Shown one piece after another: positions 7,144 through 15,137 of a stretch of DNA of 29,962 bases. The stretch is from positions 1 through 29,962 of the forward strand of contig JAJDTN010000333.1 in the NCBI GenBank assembly GCA_022827165.1, given 5' to 3'. Origin of the DNA: Candidatus Latescibacterota bacterium (lineage in GTDB: Bacteria; Latescibacterota; UBA2968; UBA8231). The notes under the pieces were generated by a model. That model worked only from the letters and a program-made list of their open reading frames with translations, ran no database searches and was not told where the DNA came from. Made by a program: the position numbers and the translations under genes. Positions within the stretch are counted from its first letter, which is position 1. Every line of letters starts with the position of its first letter.

Positions 7144-8475
7144 CTACCGGCTCAGCCGATCGAGGAGATTGCGGGTGATGCGGTCGACAGCCGCGTCTCC
7201 TCCCTTGAGGCCGTGGGACCAGTCGGTCGTCCCGGCGGTGAAGACCGTGCCGCCGCGGGTATGGAGTCCCATGACCGCGGCGCCCTCCCGCCCTTGCTCC
7301 CAGCGCTCGTACCACTCGCTGTCGTCGGGGTGCCACCGCGCCGGGGCGGTGCACAGGATGGTGAAGTCCGCCGGGGTGCCATGGGTCCCCTTCGGCACGG
7401 GCCGTCCGTCCTCCAGCGAGTACTCGCAGCCGTCGCACTCGTAGCCGACGACGGTGTGCTCGCCGCCGAAGGTGTCGCCGCTCCGCAGGCCCGTCCCCTC
7501 CAGGACCCAGTGCTCCGGGCGGTGGACGGTGAACGCCCCCGAGCCATCCATGTACTGGCCGTGGCTCAGGTGATACCCCCCAAAGAGGAAGCCGACGCCG
7601 GTCAGCTCGTTTTCGGGCCGCCCCACGAGATGGTGGCTCCACAGGGTGGAGAGGTTGGCGTGGTCCCCGGCGGCGTAGGCCGGGTCCTGGTTGAACCGCT
7701 GCTTCCAGCAGACCAGCGCCCGGCCCTCGTCCTCGCTCCGCACCTGCCAGCAGACGGAGTTGCCGCTGAAGAAGGCGGCGTGACCCCCGGCGGCGACAAA
7801 CGCCTCCAGGTGGTCCCGCATCGGCCCCGACCAGTACTCGTCGTGCCCCACGCTGAGCACGAGGCGGTAGTGGTCCAGCAGCTCGGGGTGCTGCTCCAGG
7901 TCGGAGTTGGCGCAGTAGTCGATGGCGTACCCCGCGGCCTCCGCCCACTCGACCAAGTCCCGCTCCCAGCGGTCGAACAGGCCCTCCATGGGCCGGTCGA
8001 AGGAGACCCGGTGCCCCTGCAGGCCGCCGCGGCCGTGGTAGGCGTAGAGGCTGTACCCGCCCCAGTTGTTGTAGGCGGCGTAGGTATTCGTCGCCAACTG
8101 CAGGAGGATGCGCGCCTCCGTCGGGCCTGACGGACGGACGATGAAGAAGCCCCGGCTCTCGGCGGTGCGCCGCCCCCGGCGCACGAACTCGCCCCCGTGG
8201 TCCTCGGCGCGCAGGACGAACTCGTAGTAGCCGCTGCGCCAGTGGGCGGGGACTTCCGTGGAGTGGGAGACCGGCCAGCGGCAGCCGTGGGAGGAGGCGT
8301 CTTCCGGGATCGGGTGTTCCGCTCCCGGCAGCCGGTCCTGGCGGCATACGATTTCGCGGGCGGCGCCGATCCGCGCCACCTCCAGCGAGTACGCCTGCGC
8401 GCTGGTGGAGACGTGGAAGCGCACCGTGTCGCCGGCGCGGTAACTCAGCTGATCGGTGTAGCCTTCGACGAACAC
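7144..8475 (-). CDS. N,N-dimethylformamidase large-subunit-like protein
   Basis: This 443-residue protein is related to the C-terminal part of the DmfA large subunit, which hydrolyses N,N-dimethylformamide to dimethylamine and formate. Recognisable parts are an N-terminal beta domain opening with GYTDQLSYRAGDTVRFHVS, TNTYAAYNNWGGYSLY (about 129-144), DYCANSDLEQHPELLDHYRL (186-205), VGHDEYWSGPMRDHLE (209-224) and GGHAAFFSGNSVCWQVR (230-246). The dimethylformamidase iron site uses Tyr and Glu ligands. Tyr214 and Glu346 are plausible equivalents, but I have not aligned them. The GTG at 8475 is the only good start after the upstream stop; it lies 20 bases downstream of the SelA-like gene. Many relatives are of unknown substrate and lack the small subunit, and none is visible here. 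Family likely; reaction uncertain. Confidence 0.78.
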   Translation of the reverse strand: MFVEGYTDQLSYRAGDTVRFHVSTSAQAYSLEVARIGAAREIVCRQDRLPGAEHPIPEDASSHGCRWPVSHSTEVPAHWRSGYYEFVLRAEDHGGEFVRRGRRTAESRGFFIVRPSGPTEARILLQLATNTYAAYNNWGGYSLYAYHGRGGLQGHRVSFDRPMEGLFDRWERDLVEWAEAAGYAIDYCANSDLEQHPELLDHYRLVLSVGHDEYWSGPMRDHLEAFVAAGGHAAFFSGNSVCWQVRSEDEGRALVCWKQRFNQDPAYAAGDHANLSTLWSHHLVGRPENELTGVGFLFGGYHLSHGQYMDGSGAFTVHRPEHWVLEGTGLRSGDTFGGEHTVVGYECDGCEYSLEDGRPVPKGTHGTPADFTILCTAPARWHPDDSEWYERWEQGREGAAVMGLHTRGGTVFTAGTTDWSHGLKGGDAAVDRITRNLLDRLSR

Positions 8476-8495
8476 GGCGGGAAGCCTGGCCCCCG

Positions 8496-9701
8496 CTAAG
8501 CCCCCAGCACCTCGCGCAGGCGCCGGCCCACCACCTCCGGCTCTCCGTCCTTCAGACACATGGGGCCGAAGGCGACGACGCCTTCGCGCACGTGGCTGGG
8601 GTTGGCGTGCACGCTCGGGTCGCCGTCCTGCAGGGCGCGGACCACGTCGAGGGCGGTAAGGCCGCAGGCGTCCTCGTCGAGCTGCACGTGGACGGCGGGG
8701 ATCGCCGCCCGCTTGGGGTCGTCGCGCAGCTCGACGTCGGCGCCCGCCAGCGACCCGGCGCTCTCGGCGAGCTGCCTCATGTGCTCGAGCCAGCGGGCCC
8801 GCCTCGCTTCGTCGCCCTCTTCCACGAAGCGCTCCAGCGCCGTCAGCAGGCCGACGATCTCCTCCTTGCCGACCTTGCAGGGCCGCCCGATGCCGTGGTG
8901 CGGCGCGCCGGGCAGGCGGCTCTTGTCGATGAGGCCGGCCGGCGGGTTCCACTGGTCCCAGAGGATGTCGAGGTCGAGGTGCTGCAGGGCGGCGGCCTGG
9001 ATCAGCTCCCGGCGCCCGGCGAGGATGCCGGAGGACTGGGGGCCGGCGATCGCCTTGCCGCCCGAGAAGGCGACGAGGTCGGCGCCCTCGGAAAGGAAGC
9101 GAGCAAGGTTGGAGGCCGGGGGAAGCTGTCCGGCGGCGTCGACGATGACGGGGACCGAGGCGGCGTGGGCGACCTCGACGACGGCGGACAGCTCCGGCTG
9201 GGTGTGGGCATAGGCGACGTAGACCACGGCCGCCGTGTCGTCGTCGATGGCGGCGGCGTACTCCCAGGGCTCGGCGTCGCGTACCCCGGCGCCGCTGTAG
9301 CGGTCGGCGATGCCGATCTCCACCAGCTCGATGCCGACGGAGCGCACGGCGTGGTCGTAGAAGTTGCGGTGGCTGCGGGCCATGACCACGCGGCGCTTCA
9401 TGCCCGTCGTGTCGGGCAGCCGGTTCATGCGGGTCGGGTCGAGGCCGGTGACGCAGGCCGCCGTGCCCAGCAGCAGGCCGGCGGCGGCGCCGCTGGTAAC
9501 GTACCCGGCCTCGGCGCCGGTGTGGCGGGCGATGACGTTGCTCGCCGCCGCCTGCAGCTCGGCGATGTCGACGCACGAACGGCCGGCCTCGGCCATGGCC
9601 TCGGCCACCTCCGGCGCCATGATCGAGCCGCTCAGACGGGTGGCGGGACCGGAGGCGTTGATGATGGTGCGCACGCCGAAGCGTTCGTAGACGCCGCTCA
9701 T
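8496..9701 (-). CDS. SelA-like PLP-dependent enzyme (selenocysteine synthase/DgaE-related lyase)
   Basis: This 401-residue fold-type I PLP enzyme belongs to the group containing selenocysteine synthase SelA and D-glucosaminate-6-phosphate ammonia-lyase DgaE. The PLP lysine is Lys216 in AFSGGKAIAGPQSSG, with Asp188 in VPVIVDAAGQLPP upstream as the ring-nitrogen partner. GVRTIINASGPATRLSGS at the N-terminus and YVTSGAAAGLLLGTAACVTG (67-86) are typical of the family. It lacks the N-terminal tRNA-binding extension of true SelA. With an enolase-superfamily gene seven bases upstream, a catabolic lyase acting on an amino-sugar acid or amino acid is more likely than selenocysteine synthesis. The ATG at 9701 is clear. 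Genomes of uncultured heterotrophs often carry several copies of this family with unknown substrates. Confidence 0.85.
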   Translation of the reverse strand: MSGVYERFGVRTIINASGPATRLSGSIMAPEVAEAMAEAGRSCVDIAELQAAASNVIARHTGAEAGYVTSGAAAGLLLGTAACVTGLDPTRMNRLPDTTGMKRRVVMARSHRNFYDHAVRSVGIELVEIGIADRYSGAGVRDAEPWEYAAAIDDDTAAVVYVAYAHTQPELSAVVEVAHAASVPVIVDAAGQLPPASNLARFLSEGADLVAFSGGKAIAGPQSSGILAGRRELIQAAALQHLDLDILWDQWNPPAGLIDKSRLPGAPHHGIGRPCKVGKEEIVGLLTALERFVEEGDEARRARWLEHMRQLAESAGSLAGADVELRDDPKRAAIPAVHVQLDEDACGLTALDVVRALQDGDPSVHANPSHVREGVVAFGPMCLKDGEPEVVGRRLREVLGA

Positions 9702-9708
9702 CGGATCT

Positions 9709-10800
9709 CTATTCCTCTTCGTATACGAATCGGTTCACGAGGTAGCGGCCCACGGCATCGAGGTCGAGGGTGAATCCGAGGCCGGGCCGCGAGGGGACGA
9801 CGAGGCCGCCGTCGACCAGCTCGAAGGGCTCGTTGGTCAGGTCGTGCTCCCAGACCCGGGGGCCGACCATGTCGTAGGGCTGGCTGAGATGGGCCATGCA
9901 GGCGGCCACGTGGAGGGCCATGGCGGCGCCGGGGCCGTAGGCGACACACTGGGACCAGCCTCCGAGCCCGAGGCGGTGGGAGAACTCCGACAGCCGCAGC
10001 AGCTCCAGGTGGCTGCCGCCGAGGATGGTGTAGTCCAGGGCCTCGGCGCGGGAACGCTGGATCAGGTCGTCGGCTCCGCCCACGTGATCGGCCACCGGAT
10101 GGCCGATGGAGTAGCGCAGCCGCCGCCACTCGGAGTGGGTCCCCCCGTGGGCGCTCCTGGCGATGGGGCTCTCGAGCGACTCCATGGGCAGTCCCTCCAG
10201 CCGGCGGGACAGCTCCTGGGCCACCCACACCTCTTCGAGACGCCAGCGGATGTCGGGGCGGATGCCCATGCCGGGGACGGCTTCGTGGATCGCCCGGCAG
10301 CGGTCGACGATGTGGCGGATGCGGGCCTCGGGGGTCGTGTCCCGGGAGGTGCAGCACTTCATCTTGTACCAGCGGAACCCCTGCTCCCAGCCCCGCGCCG
10401 CCTGCTCGGCGGTGTTGGCCGGCGTCTTGTAGCCGGTGCACATGGTGATGGGGACGCGGCTGCGCCGCCTCCCTCCGAGAAGCTGGTGGACGGGCACGCC
10501 CAGGGCCTGGCCCCGCAGGTCGAGGACGGCCTGCTCGAAAGCGGTGATCAGCGGCCACGGGTCGGCCAGGTTCACCTCCAGCACGTCCAGGCCGAGCCAG
10601 CTCCTCATGCCTTCCTCGATCGCCTCGCGGGTGGTGTAGCGGCCGATCTGGGTCAGGCCGGTGAGCCCCTGGTCGGTCTCGACCTCGGCCACGGCGTGCT
10701 CGTCGCGCTGGTGACCGGGCTGTCCGTGCTCGTCGTCCGACCACCACCAGTGGGTCTCGGGGACGTTGACCACGTGGACGACGATGCGGGTGATCTTCAT
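9709..10800 (-). CDS. Enolase-superfamily dehydratase/racemase (mandelate racemase/muconate lactonizing type)
   Basis: This 363-residue enzyme abstracts a proton alpha to a carboxylate, as in sugar-acid dehydratases and racemases. The capping domain is about 1-115. The barrel carries a KxK pair (Lys146, Lys148 in WYKMKCC) as candidate base, metal ligands Asp183 in RPDIRW and Glu210 in LESPIA, and Asp238 in HPVADHVGG as a probable third ligand. The N-terminus has an unusual aromatic run HWWWSDDEHG, in the cap loop that reads substrate. ATG at 10800 lies four bases past the glyA stop; the next gene begins seven bases on, so translation is probably coupled. Grouping with a SelA-like lyase and, in the opposite direction, a sugar kinase suggests sugar-acid breakdown. 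Substrate is not determinable by eye. Confidence 0.88.
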   Translation of the reverse strand: MKITRIVVHVVNVPETHWWWSDDEHGQPGHQRDEHAVAEVETDQGLTGLTQIGRYTTREAIEEGMRSWLGLDVLEVNLADPWPLITAFEQAVLDLRGQALGVPVHQLLGGRRRSRVPITMCTGYKTPANTAEQAARGWEQGFRWYKMKCCTSRDTTPEARIRHIVDRCRAIHEAVPGMGIRPDIRWRLEEVWVAQELSRRLEGLPMESLESPIARSAHGGTHSEWRRLRYSIGHPVADHVGGADDLIQRSRAEALDYTILGGSHLELLRLSEFSHRLGLGGWSQCVAYGPGAAMALHVAACMAHLSQPYDMVGPRVWEHDLTNEPFELVDGGLVVPSRPGLGFTLDLDAVGRYLVNRFVYEEE

Positions 10801-10804
10801 CGCT

Positions 10805-12076
10805 TCAGACCTTGTCGAGGCCGGGGGCGGGAAAGCGGCTGCACAGGTCGCGGACCTCGCCGGCGATGCGCCGGTAGGCGGCGGAGCGCGCCTTGCGGTC
10901 GAGGCTCTCGTCGGCGCGGATGGCGGCCACGCGGTCCATCCACCCGGCGAGCTGCGCCATCTCGACGGCGCCGAAACCGCGGCTGGTGACGGCGGGGGTC
11001 CCCAGGCGGATGCCGCTGGGCCGGCGCGCCGGCTTCGGGTCGCCCGGGATCAGGTTGTAGTTGCAGACGATGCCGGCCGCGTCCAGGGCCTTTGCCATCT
11101 GGTAGCCGGTGACCCCCTTGCCGCGCAGGTCGACGAGGAGCAGGTGGTTGTCGGTGCCCCCCGAGACCAGGTCGAAGCCGCGGCCGGCCAGGGCCTCGGC
11201 CAGGGTGCGGGCGTTGTCGACGATGGCCCGCGCGTAGGCCCGGAACTCCCCGGTGCCGGCCTCCCGGAGGGCCACGGCGATGGCCGCGGTCGTGTTGTTG
11301 TGAGGGCCCCCCTGCAGGCCGGGGAAGACGGCCTTGTCCAGGGCCTCGGCGTAGTCCCGCCGGCACAGGATCATGCCGCCCCGGGGGCCGCGCAGCGACT
11401 TGTGGGTGGTGGTGGTCACCACGTCCACGTGGGGCACCGGGCTCGGGTGCACCCCGGCGGCCACCAGTCCGCTGATGTGGGCCATATCGGCCACCACCAC
11501 GGCCCCGGCGCGGCGGCCGATGGCGCCGAAGCGCTCGAAGTCGATGACGCGGGGATAGGCGGTGGCGCCGCAGAACAGCAGCTTCGGCCGGTACTGAAGG
11601 GCCAGGTCCTCGATGACGTCGTAGTCGAGGCGGCCCGTGGCGGGGTCGACGCCGTACTGGACCGGCCGGTAGTGCCGCCCGGAGACGCTCACGGCGGCGC
11701 CGTGGGTGAGGTGGCCCCCCTGGTCGAGGGCCATGCCCATGACCGTGTCGCCCGGATCGGCGAGGGCCAGGTAGACGGCCTGGTTCGCCGGCGAGCCGGA
11801 GTAGGGCTGCACGTTGACGTGCTCGGCGCCGAACATCTCCCGGGCGCGGGCCACGGCCAGCTCCTCGAGGCGGTCGATCTCCTGCTGGCCCTCGTAATAC
11901 CGTTGGCCGGCGTAGCCCTCGGAGTACTTGTTCGTGAGGATGGAGCCCGTCGCTTCCAGCACCGCCCGGCTGGCGTAGTTCTCCGACGGGATCAGGCGGA
12001 TCTTGGCGTGCTGGCGGGCGTTCTCGGCGGCGATGATCCCGGCGACCTCGGGATCGCAGTCGTGCAGCGCGGGCAT
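10805..12076 (-). CDS. glyA: Serine hydroxymethyltransferase
   Basis: This 423-residue PLP enzyme interconverts serine plus tetrahydrofolate with glycine plus 5,10-methylene-tetrahydrofolate in the cytoplasm. Landmarks are IRLIPSENYAS (26-36), TNKYSEGYAGQRYY (48-61), ADMAHISGLVAAGVHPSP (196-213) and the PLP-lysine motif TTTTHKSLRGPRGG with Lys226. All key family residues are intact and the length is normal (about 415-430). ATG at 12076 has GGAAAACGCCA before it. It heads a leftward four-gene run and diverges from the FGGY kinase. Placement beside a dehydratase and a PLP lyase, and in the same region as two folate-dependent demethylases, suggests it serves catabolic one-carbon flow. It may be an accessory copy rather than the sole housekeeping gene, which one window cannot show. 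Confidence 0.97.
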   Translation of the reverse strand: MPALHDCDPEVAGIIAAENARQHAKIRLIPSENYASRAVLEATGSILTNKYSEGYAGQRYYEGQQEIDRLEELAVARAREMFGAEHVNVQPYSGSPANQAVYLALADPGDTVMGMALDQGGHLTHGAAVSVSGRHYRPVQYGVDPATGRLDYDVIEDLALQYRPKLLFCGATAYPRVIDFERFGAIGRRAGAVVVADMAHISGLVAAGVHPSPVPHVDVVTTTTHKSLRGPRGGMILCRRDYAEALDKAVFPGLQGGPHNNTTAAIAVALREAGTGEFRAYARAIVDNARTLAEALAGRGFDLVSGGTDNHLLLVDLRGKGVTGYQMAKALDAAGIVCNYNLIPGDPKPARRPSGIRLGTPAVTSRGFGAVEMAQLAGWMDRVAAIRADESLDRKARSAAYRRIAGEVRDLCSRFPAPGLDKV

Positions 12077-12153
12077 TGGCGTTTTCCGGGATCCCGGGGC
12101 TGGACGTAGCTTGTCGATCGGATGGCGGCGCGAAACTAACCAGGGGTCGGTAC
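12077..12153. promoter_or_regulatory. Divergent intergenic region between glyA and the FGGY kinase gene
   Basis: These 77 bases separate two outward-facing genes and must hold the 5' signals for both. The rightward gene has AGGGG eight bases before its ATG. No convincing sigma-70 -35/-10 pair or long operator palindrome is visible, so this call rests on gene orientation only. Confidence 0.35.
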
Positions 12154-13722
12154 ATGGGCAACTTCCTCGGACTCGACTGCAGCACCCAGTCGATGACCGG
12201 CCTGGTCATCGACACCGACGCCGGCGCTCTCCTGGCCGAGGAGTCGATCGGCTTCGACGAGCACTTCGCCGGCCGCTACGGCGTCGACAAGGGCGTCCTC
12301 GACCTCGGCGGCGGCCGCGTCCACTCGCCGCCGCTGATGTGGGCGGAAGCCCTGGAGCGTTTGTGCGCGCGCCTGCGCGACACCGGCGTCGATCTCGCCC
12401 GGATCGAGGCGATCGCCGGCAGCGGCCAGCAGCACGGCACCGTCTACCTCAACGAGGCAGCCGCAGGCGTTCTCGGCGGCCTCGACCCCGACCACGACCT
12501 GGCGGAGCAGCTGGCCGGGGTGTTCTCGCGGCCCACGGCGCCGATCTGGATGGACACCTCCACCGGCGAGCAGTGCCGCCAGATCGAGGCCGGCGTCGGC
12601 GGCCGCAGCCGGCTGCTGGAGCTGACCGGGAACACCGCCTTCGAGCGCTTCAGCGGCCCCCAGATCCGCCGCTTCTGGCAGGACGAGCCGGAGGCCTGGG
12701 AGCGCACCAGCTGCATCTGCCTGGTCAGCTCCTTCGTCGCCAGCCTGCTGGCCGGGCGGCTGGTCCCCGTCGATCCCGGGGACGGCAGCGGAACCAATTT
12801 GATGGACATCCGGACCCGCCGCTGGAGCGCGGAGGCCCTGGCGGCCACCGCCCCCGACCTGGGCCGCCGCCTGCTGCCCGTCATCCCCTCCGACGCGGTA
12901 GCCGGCACCCTGAGCCCGTTCTGGAACGGCCGCTTCGGGTTCCCGCCCGGGTGCCGGGTGATTCCCTTCTCCGGCGACAACCCCTGCAGCCTCATCGGCC
13001 TCGGCCTGCTGCAGCCGGGCCAGGCGGCCCTGAGCCTGGGCACCAGCGACACCCTCTTCGCCTGCCTCGACGAGCCACGGCCGCCGGTCACCGGCGAGGG
13101 CGCCCTCTTCGCCTCCCCCGACGGCGCCCACTACATGGCGCTCATCTGTTTCCTCAACGGCAGCCTGGCGCGGGAGGCCGTGCGCGACCTCTACGGCCTC
13201 GACTGGTCCGGCTTCTCCGCGGGGCTGGCGGCGACGCCCCCCGGCAACGGCGGCGCCCTCATGCTGCCCTGGTTCGACGAGGAGATCGTCCCCCGCGTGA
13301 CCCGGCCCGGCGTCGTGCGCCAGGACCTCGACGAGAGCGATGCGGCCGCCAACGTCCGCGCCGTCATCGAGGCCCAGGCCCTGTCGTCGAGGATCCACTC
13401 CGAGTGGATGGGGGTGGAGATCCGCTCCCTGCGCGTCACCGGCGGCGCGTCGGAGAACGAGCAGATCCTGCGGGTGTTTGCCGACGTCCACGGCTGCCCC
13501 GTGCAGCGGCTGGCCACGACCAACGCCGCCGCCCTGGGCGCCGCGCTGATGGCGGCCCACGGTCACGCCAGGGCGTCAGGGGAGGAGCAGTCCTGGGAGG
13601 AGGTGACGGCGCCCTTCACCGGGGCGGGAGCGCCGATCGAGCCGGACCCGGCGAACCGGGGGATCTACGATGGGTTGCTGGAGAGGTATCGGGTGTTGGA
13701 GAGGCGGTGCGCGGAGGGTTGA
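12154..13722 (+). CDS. FGGY-family carbohydrate kinase, xylulokinase-like
   Basis: This 522-residue cytoplasmic kinase phosphorylates a sugar or polyol with ATP. The N-terminal domain has the phosphate loop LGLDCSTQS (Asp8), the family signature AGSGQQHGTVY (88-98) and PIWMDTST (130-137). The C-terminal domain has the probable catalytic Asp276 in IPFSGDNPCSLIGLG, LSLGTSDTLF (294-303) and the adenosine-binding VTGGASENEQ region. The SGQQHGT signature is closest to xylulokinases among FGGY kinases. ATG at 12154 has AGGGG eight bases upstream; an in-frame ATG at 12076 would overlap the glyA start and lacks family sequence, so I rejected it. Divergence from the glyA-dehydratase run suggests a shared sugar-catabolic role. 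Xylulose is the best guess; ribulose or a polyol is possible. Confidence 0.85.
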   Translation: MGNFLGLDCSTQSMTGLVIDTDAGALLAEESIGFDEHFAGRYGVDKGVLDLGGGRVHSPPLMWAEALERLCARLRDTGVDLARIEAIAGSGQQHGTVYLNEAAAGVLGGLDPDHDLAEQLAGVFSRPTAPIWMDTSTGEQCRQIEAGVGGRSRLLELTGNTAFERFSGPQIRRFWQDEPEAWERTSCICLVSSFVASLLAGRLVPVDPGDGSGTNLMDIRTRRWSAEALAATAPDLGRRLLPVIPSDAVAGTLSPFWNGRFGFPPGCRVIPFSGDNPCSLIGLGLLQPGQAALSLGTSDTLFACLDEPRPPVTGEGALFASPDGAHYMALICFLNGSLAREAVRDLYGLDWSGFSAGLAATPPGNGGALMLPWFDEEIVPRVTRPGVVRQDLDESDAAANVRAVIEAQALSSRIHSEWMGVEIRSLRVTGGASENEQILRVFADVHGCPVQRLATTNAAALGAALMAAHGHARASGEEQSWEEVTAPFTGAGAPIEPDPANRGIYDGLLERYRVLERRCAEG

Positions 13723-13894
13723 GGATCGCGTGGCGGTCGACTGGCTTGCGCCGCCAACTCACTGCAAACCCGTTGCCTCACCAAGGCACGAGGGGATCTT
13801 GCCTTGCCAGGCCGGCTTTGTTTCTTAATGAAGGTTATTCCCCCAGCGAACTTCCCCGGAGGATCGCTGGCACATTGGCGAGGAGAAGCAACCA

Positions 13895-14119
13895 ATGAGC
13901 ACCATCAACGTGATATCCAGGTGGGATGCCGAGGCCGAAGTATGGGTAGCGACGAGCCCGGAGATCCCGGGATTGATTCTGGAGGCTGAGACTTCGGAGG
14001 GTATTGTCGAGGAAGCTCAACGTATGGTCCCCGAATTGCTCCAGCTCAGGCGCGATGCGGGAGTGCAGGGTCCATACTCCTGCAAAATAACGAGCGAGAG
14101 GGAATTCGAGATAGCGTGA
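13895..14119 (+). CDS. hicB: HicB-like antitoxin (DUF1902 type)
   Basis: This 74-residue protein has the partial RNase-H-like fold of HicB antitoxins. The core VWVATSPEIPGLILEAET (16-33) matches the DUF1902/HicB strand-turn-strand region, followed by a helix EGIVEEAQRMVPELLQL. No extra helix-turn-helix or ribbon-helix-helix domain is visible after it, so DNA binding, if any, is not evident. ATG at 13895 has AGGAGAAG before it. It precedes the HicA toxin gene by 10 bases. The canonical Escherichia coli order is hicA-hicB; here the antitoxin is first, as is usual for DUF1902-type pairs. Role: neutralise the downstream mRNA interferase. Confidence 0.85.
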   Translation: MSTINVISRWDAEAEVWVATSPEIPGLILEAETSEGIVEEAQRMVPELLQLRRDAGVQGPYSCKITSEREFEIA

Positions 14120-14129
14120 AGGGTCATCA

Positions 14130-14318
14130 ATGCCAGACTTCACGCGACTCACCATGCAAATGCTCCGCAGGGCAGGATGCTCAAAGGTGCGTGACGGTAA
14201 ACATGAGATCTGGCACAGTCCCATAACTGATCTTCACCTTACCGTCCCTCGAAAGATCCGATCGCGACACACAGCCAACGAAATCCTGAAACAGGCCGGA
14301 CTGGAAAAAGCCTTCTAA
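14130..14318 (+). CDS. hicA: HicA-like mRNA interferase toxin
   Basis: This 62-residue protein has a double-stranded-RNA-binding-like fold. The family cleaves mRNA and arrests translation when not bound by HicB. It has the expected helix, the catalytic histidine region RDGKHEIWHS (His25), and the C-terminal TVPRKIRSRHTANEILKQAG, a hallmark of the DUF1902-linked HicA branch. Length and motifs are complete, so the toxin looks active. ATG at 14130 has GAAGGG seven bases before it. Co-transcribed with hicB. Such pairs are common passengers of accessory DNA and stabilise it. Confidence 0.88.
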   Translation: MPDFTRLTMQMLRRAGCSKVRDGKHEIWHSPITDLHLTVPRKIRSRHTANEILKQAGLEKAF

Positions 14319-14418
14319 GCCCCTTCCAGCCCGTCGATCGTGATTCCCGCCGAGCATGCCGAGCATCTGGCAGTCACACCTTGAGGGGGCATACACACCT
14401 GAAGGGGTGGCGGTCCCA

Positions 14419-15137
14419 ATGAAGCGTTGGTGCATCTACATCGATATCCTCGGCTTCAGCGAGCTCTGGAAAGGCGACGAGTGCCAAGCTCTCCATTCTC
14501 TTCGGGAGTTGATGCGGGCCATCTATCGAATTGGAGCCAAGGCATATCCGGAAGGACCGGAGCGTTTGTTTGCGCATCAGATGGGAGATGGCTTTGCCAT
14601 CGTGAGCGAATTTGGGGAGGAATCGCTCGAACGCCCCATTGCAGTCGCCATTGCACTGATGCGGTGCGTTGCGGACACTGGGACACTTGCTGCCGCTGCC
14701 ATCGCGGAAGGAGACCATGCAGACATCACGGCATGCTACCCGCGCGAAGTGACGGATAGTACCAATAGTGGCATAGTCCCGTTGGGCAGGGGATTGATGA
14801 CCTTGTCCAAGGTGATGGGAACCGCCTTCATCCGCGCGTACCGGCTCCACGGCGATCCACCGGGGCCGTTTCTGACGGTGGCCGTAAACCACCGCGATCG
14901 CATCCCCGTTGGCGTTACTGTTCGGTCGACGGAAGTCGAAAGGGTGAGTCCTTGTTGTCGATCGATTGGGTCCGAGCTGAGTTGCCTCTTCTTTCGGATA
15001 TGCAGGAGAAGGCTGACATCGACTCTCCGTCGCCAAGCGAACTCGTGCGAAGAATCCAGGGCTACTGCAATCAGTATGAGTGCATCCGGGCCAAGTGGAG
15101 CCAGAGCCTTCGTGGTCTTCTCGATATTGAGGTGTGA
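14419..15137 (+). pseudogene. Class III nucleotide-cyclase-like gene disrupted by a frameshift
   Basis: The first about 175 codons read in the frame starting at ATG 14419. Class III cyclase hallmarks are IYIDILGFS (Asp9), HQMGDGFAIVS (Asp57) as the second metal Asp, AAIAEGD, and PLGRGLMTLSKVMGTAFIRA corresponding to the conserved late helix. Around 14930-14950 the family-like sequence moves to the next frame and continues as LLSIDWVRAELPLL...WSQSLRGLLDIEV to the TGA at 15135-15137. The span of 719 bases is one short of a multiple of three, so a single-base loss (real or sequencing error) would restore a 239-residue protein. Without correction the first frame runs on into unrelated arginine/serine-rich sequence to 15252. 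An upstream in-frame ATG (14356) is possible. Related small cyclases occur in Pycsar phage defence, but no Pycsar effector is adjacent. Nucleotide product unknown. Confidence 0.6.

Noticed and set aside
8496..9701. Assignment as true selenocysteine synthase SelA
   Set aside because: The N-terminal tRNA-binding region of SelA is missing and no selB or selC is seen nearby; a SelA-related lyase is more likely.
13895..15137. A complete Pycsar or CBASS defence operon
   Set aside because: Only a damaged cyclase-like gene and a HicBA pair are present; no TIR, transmembrane or nuclease effector is adjacent, so I report only a possible remnant.
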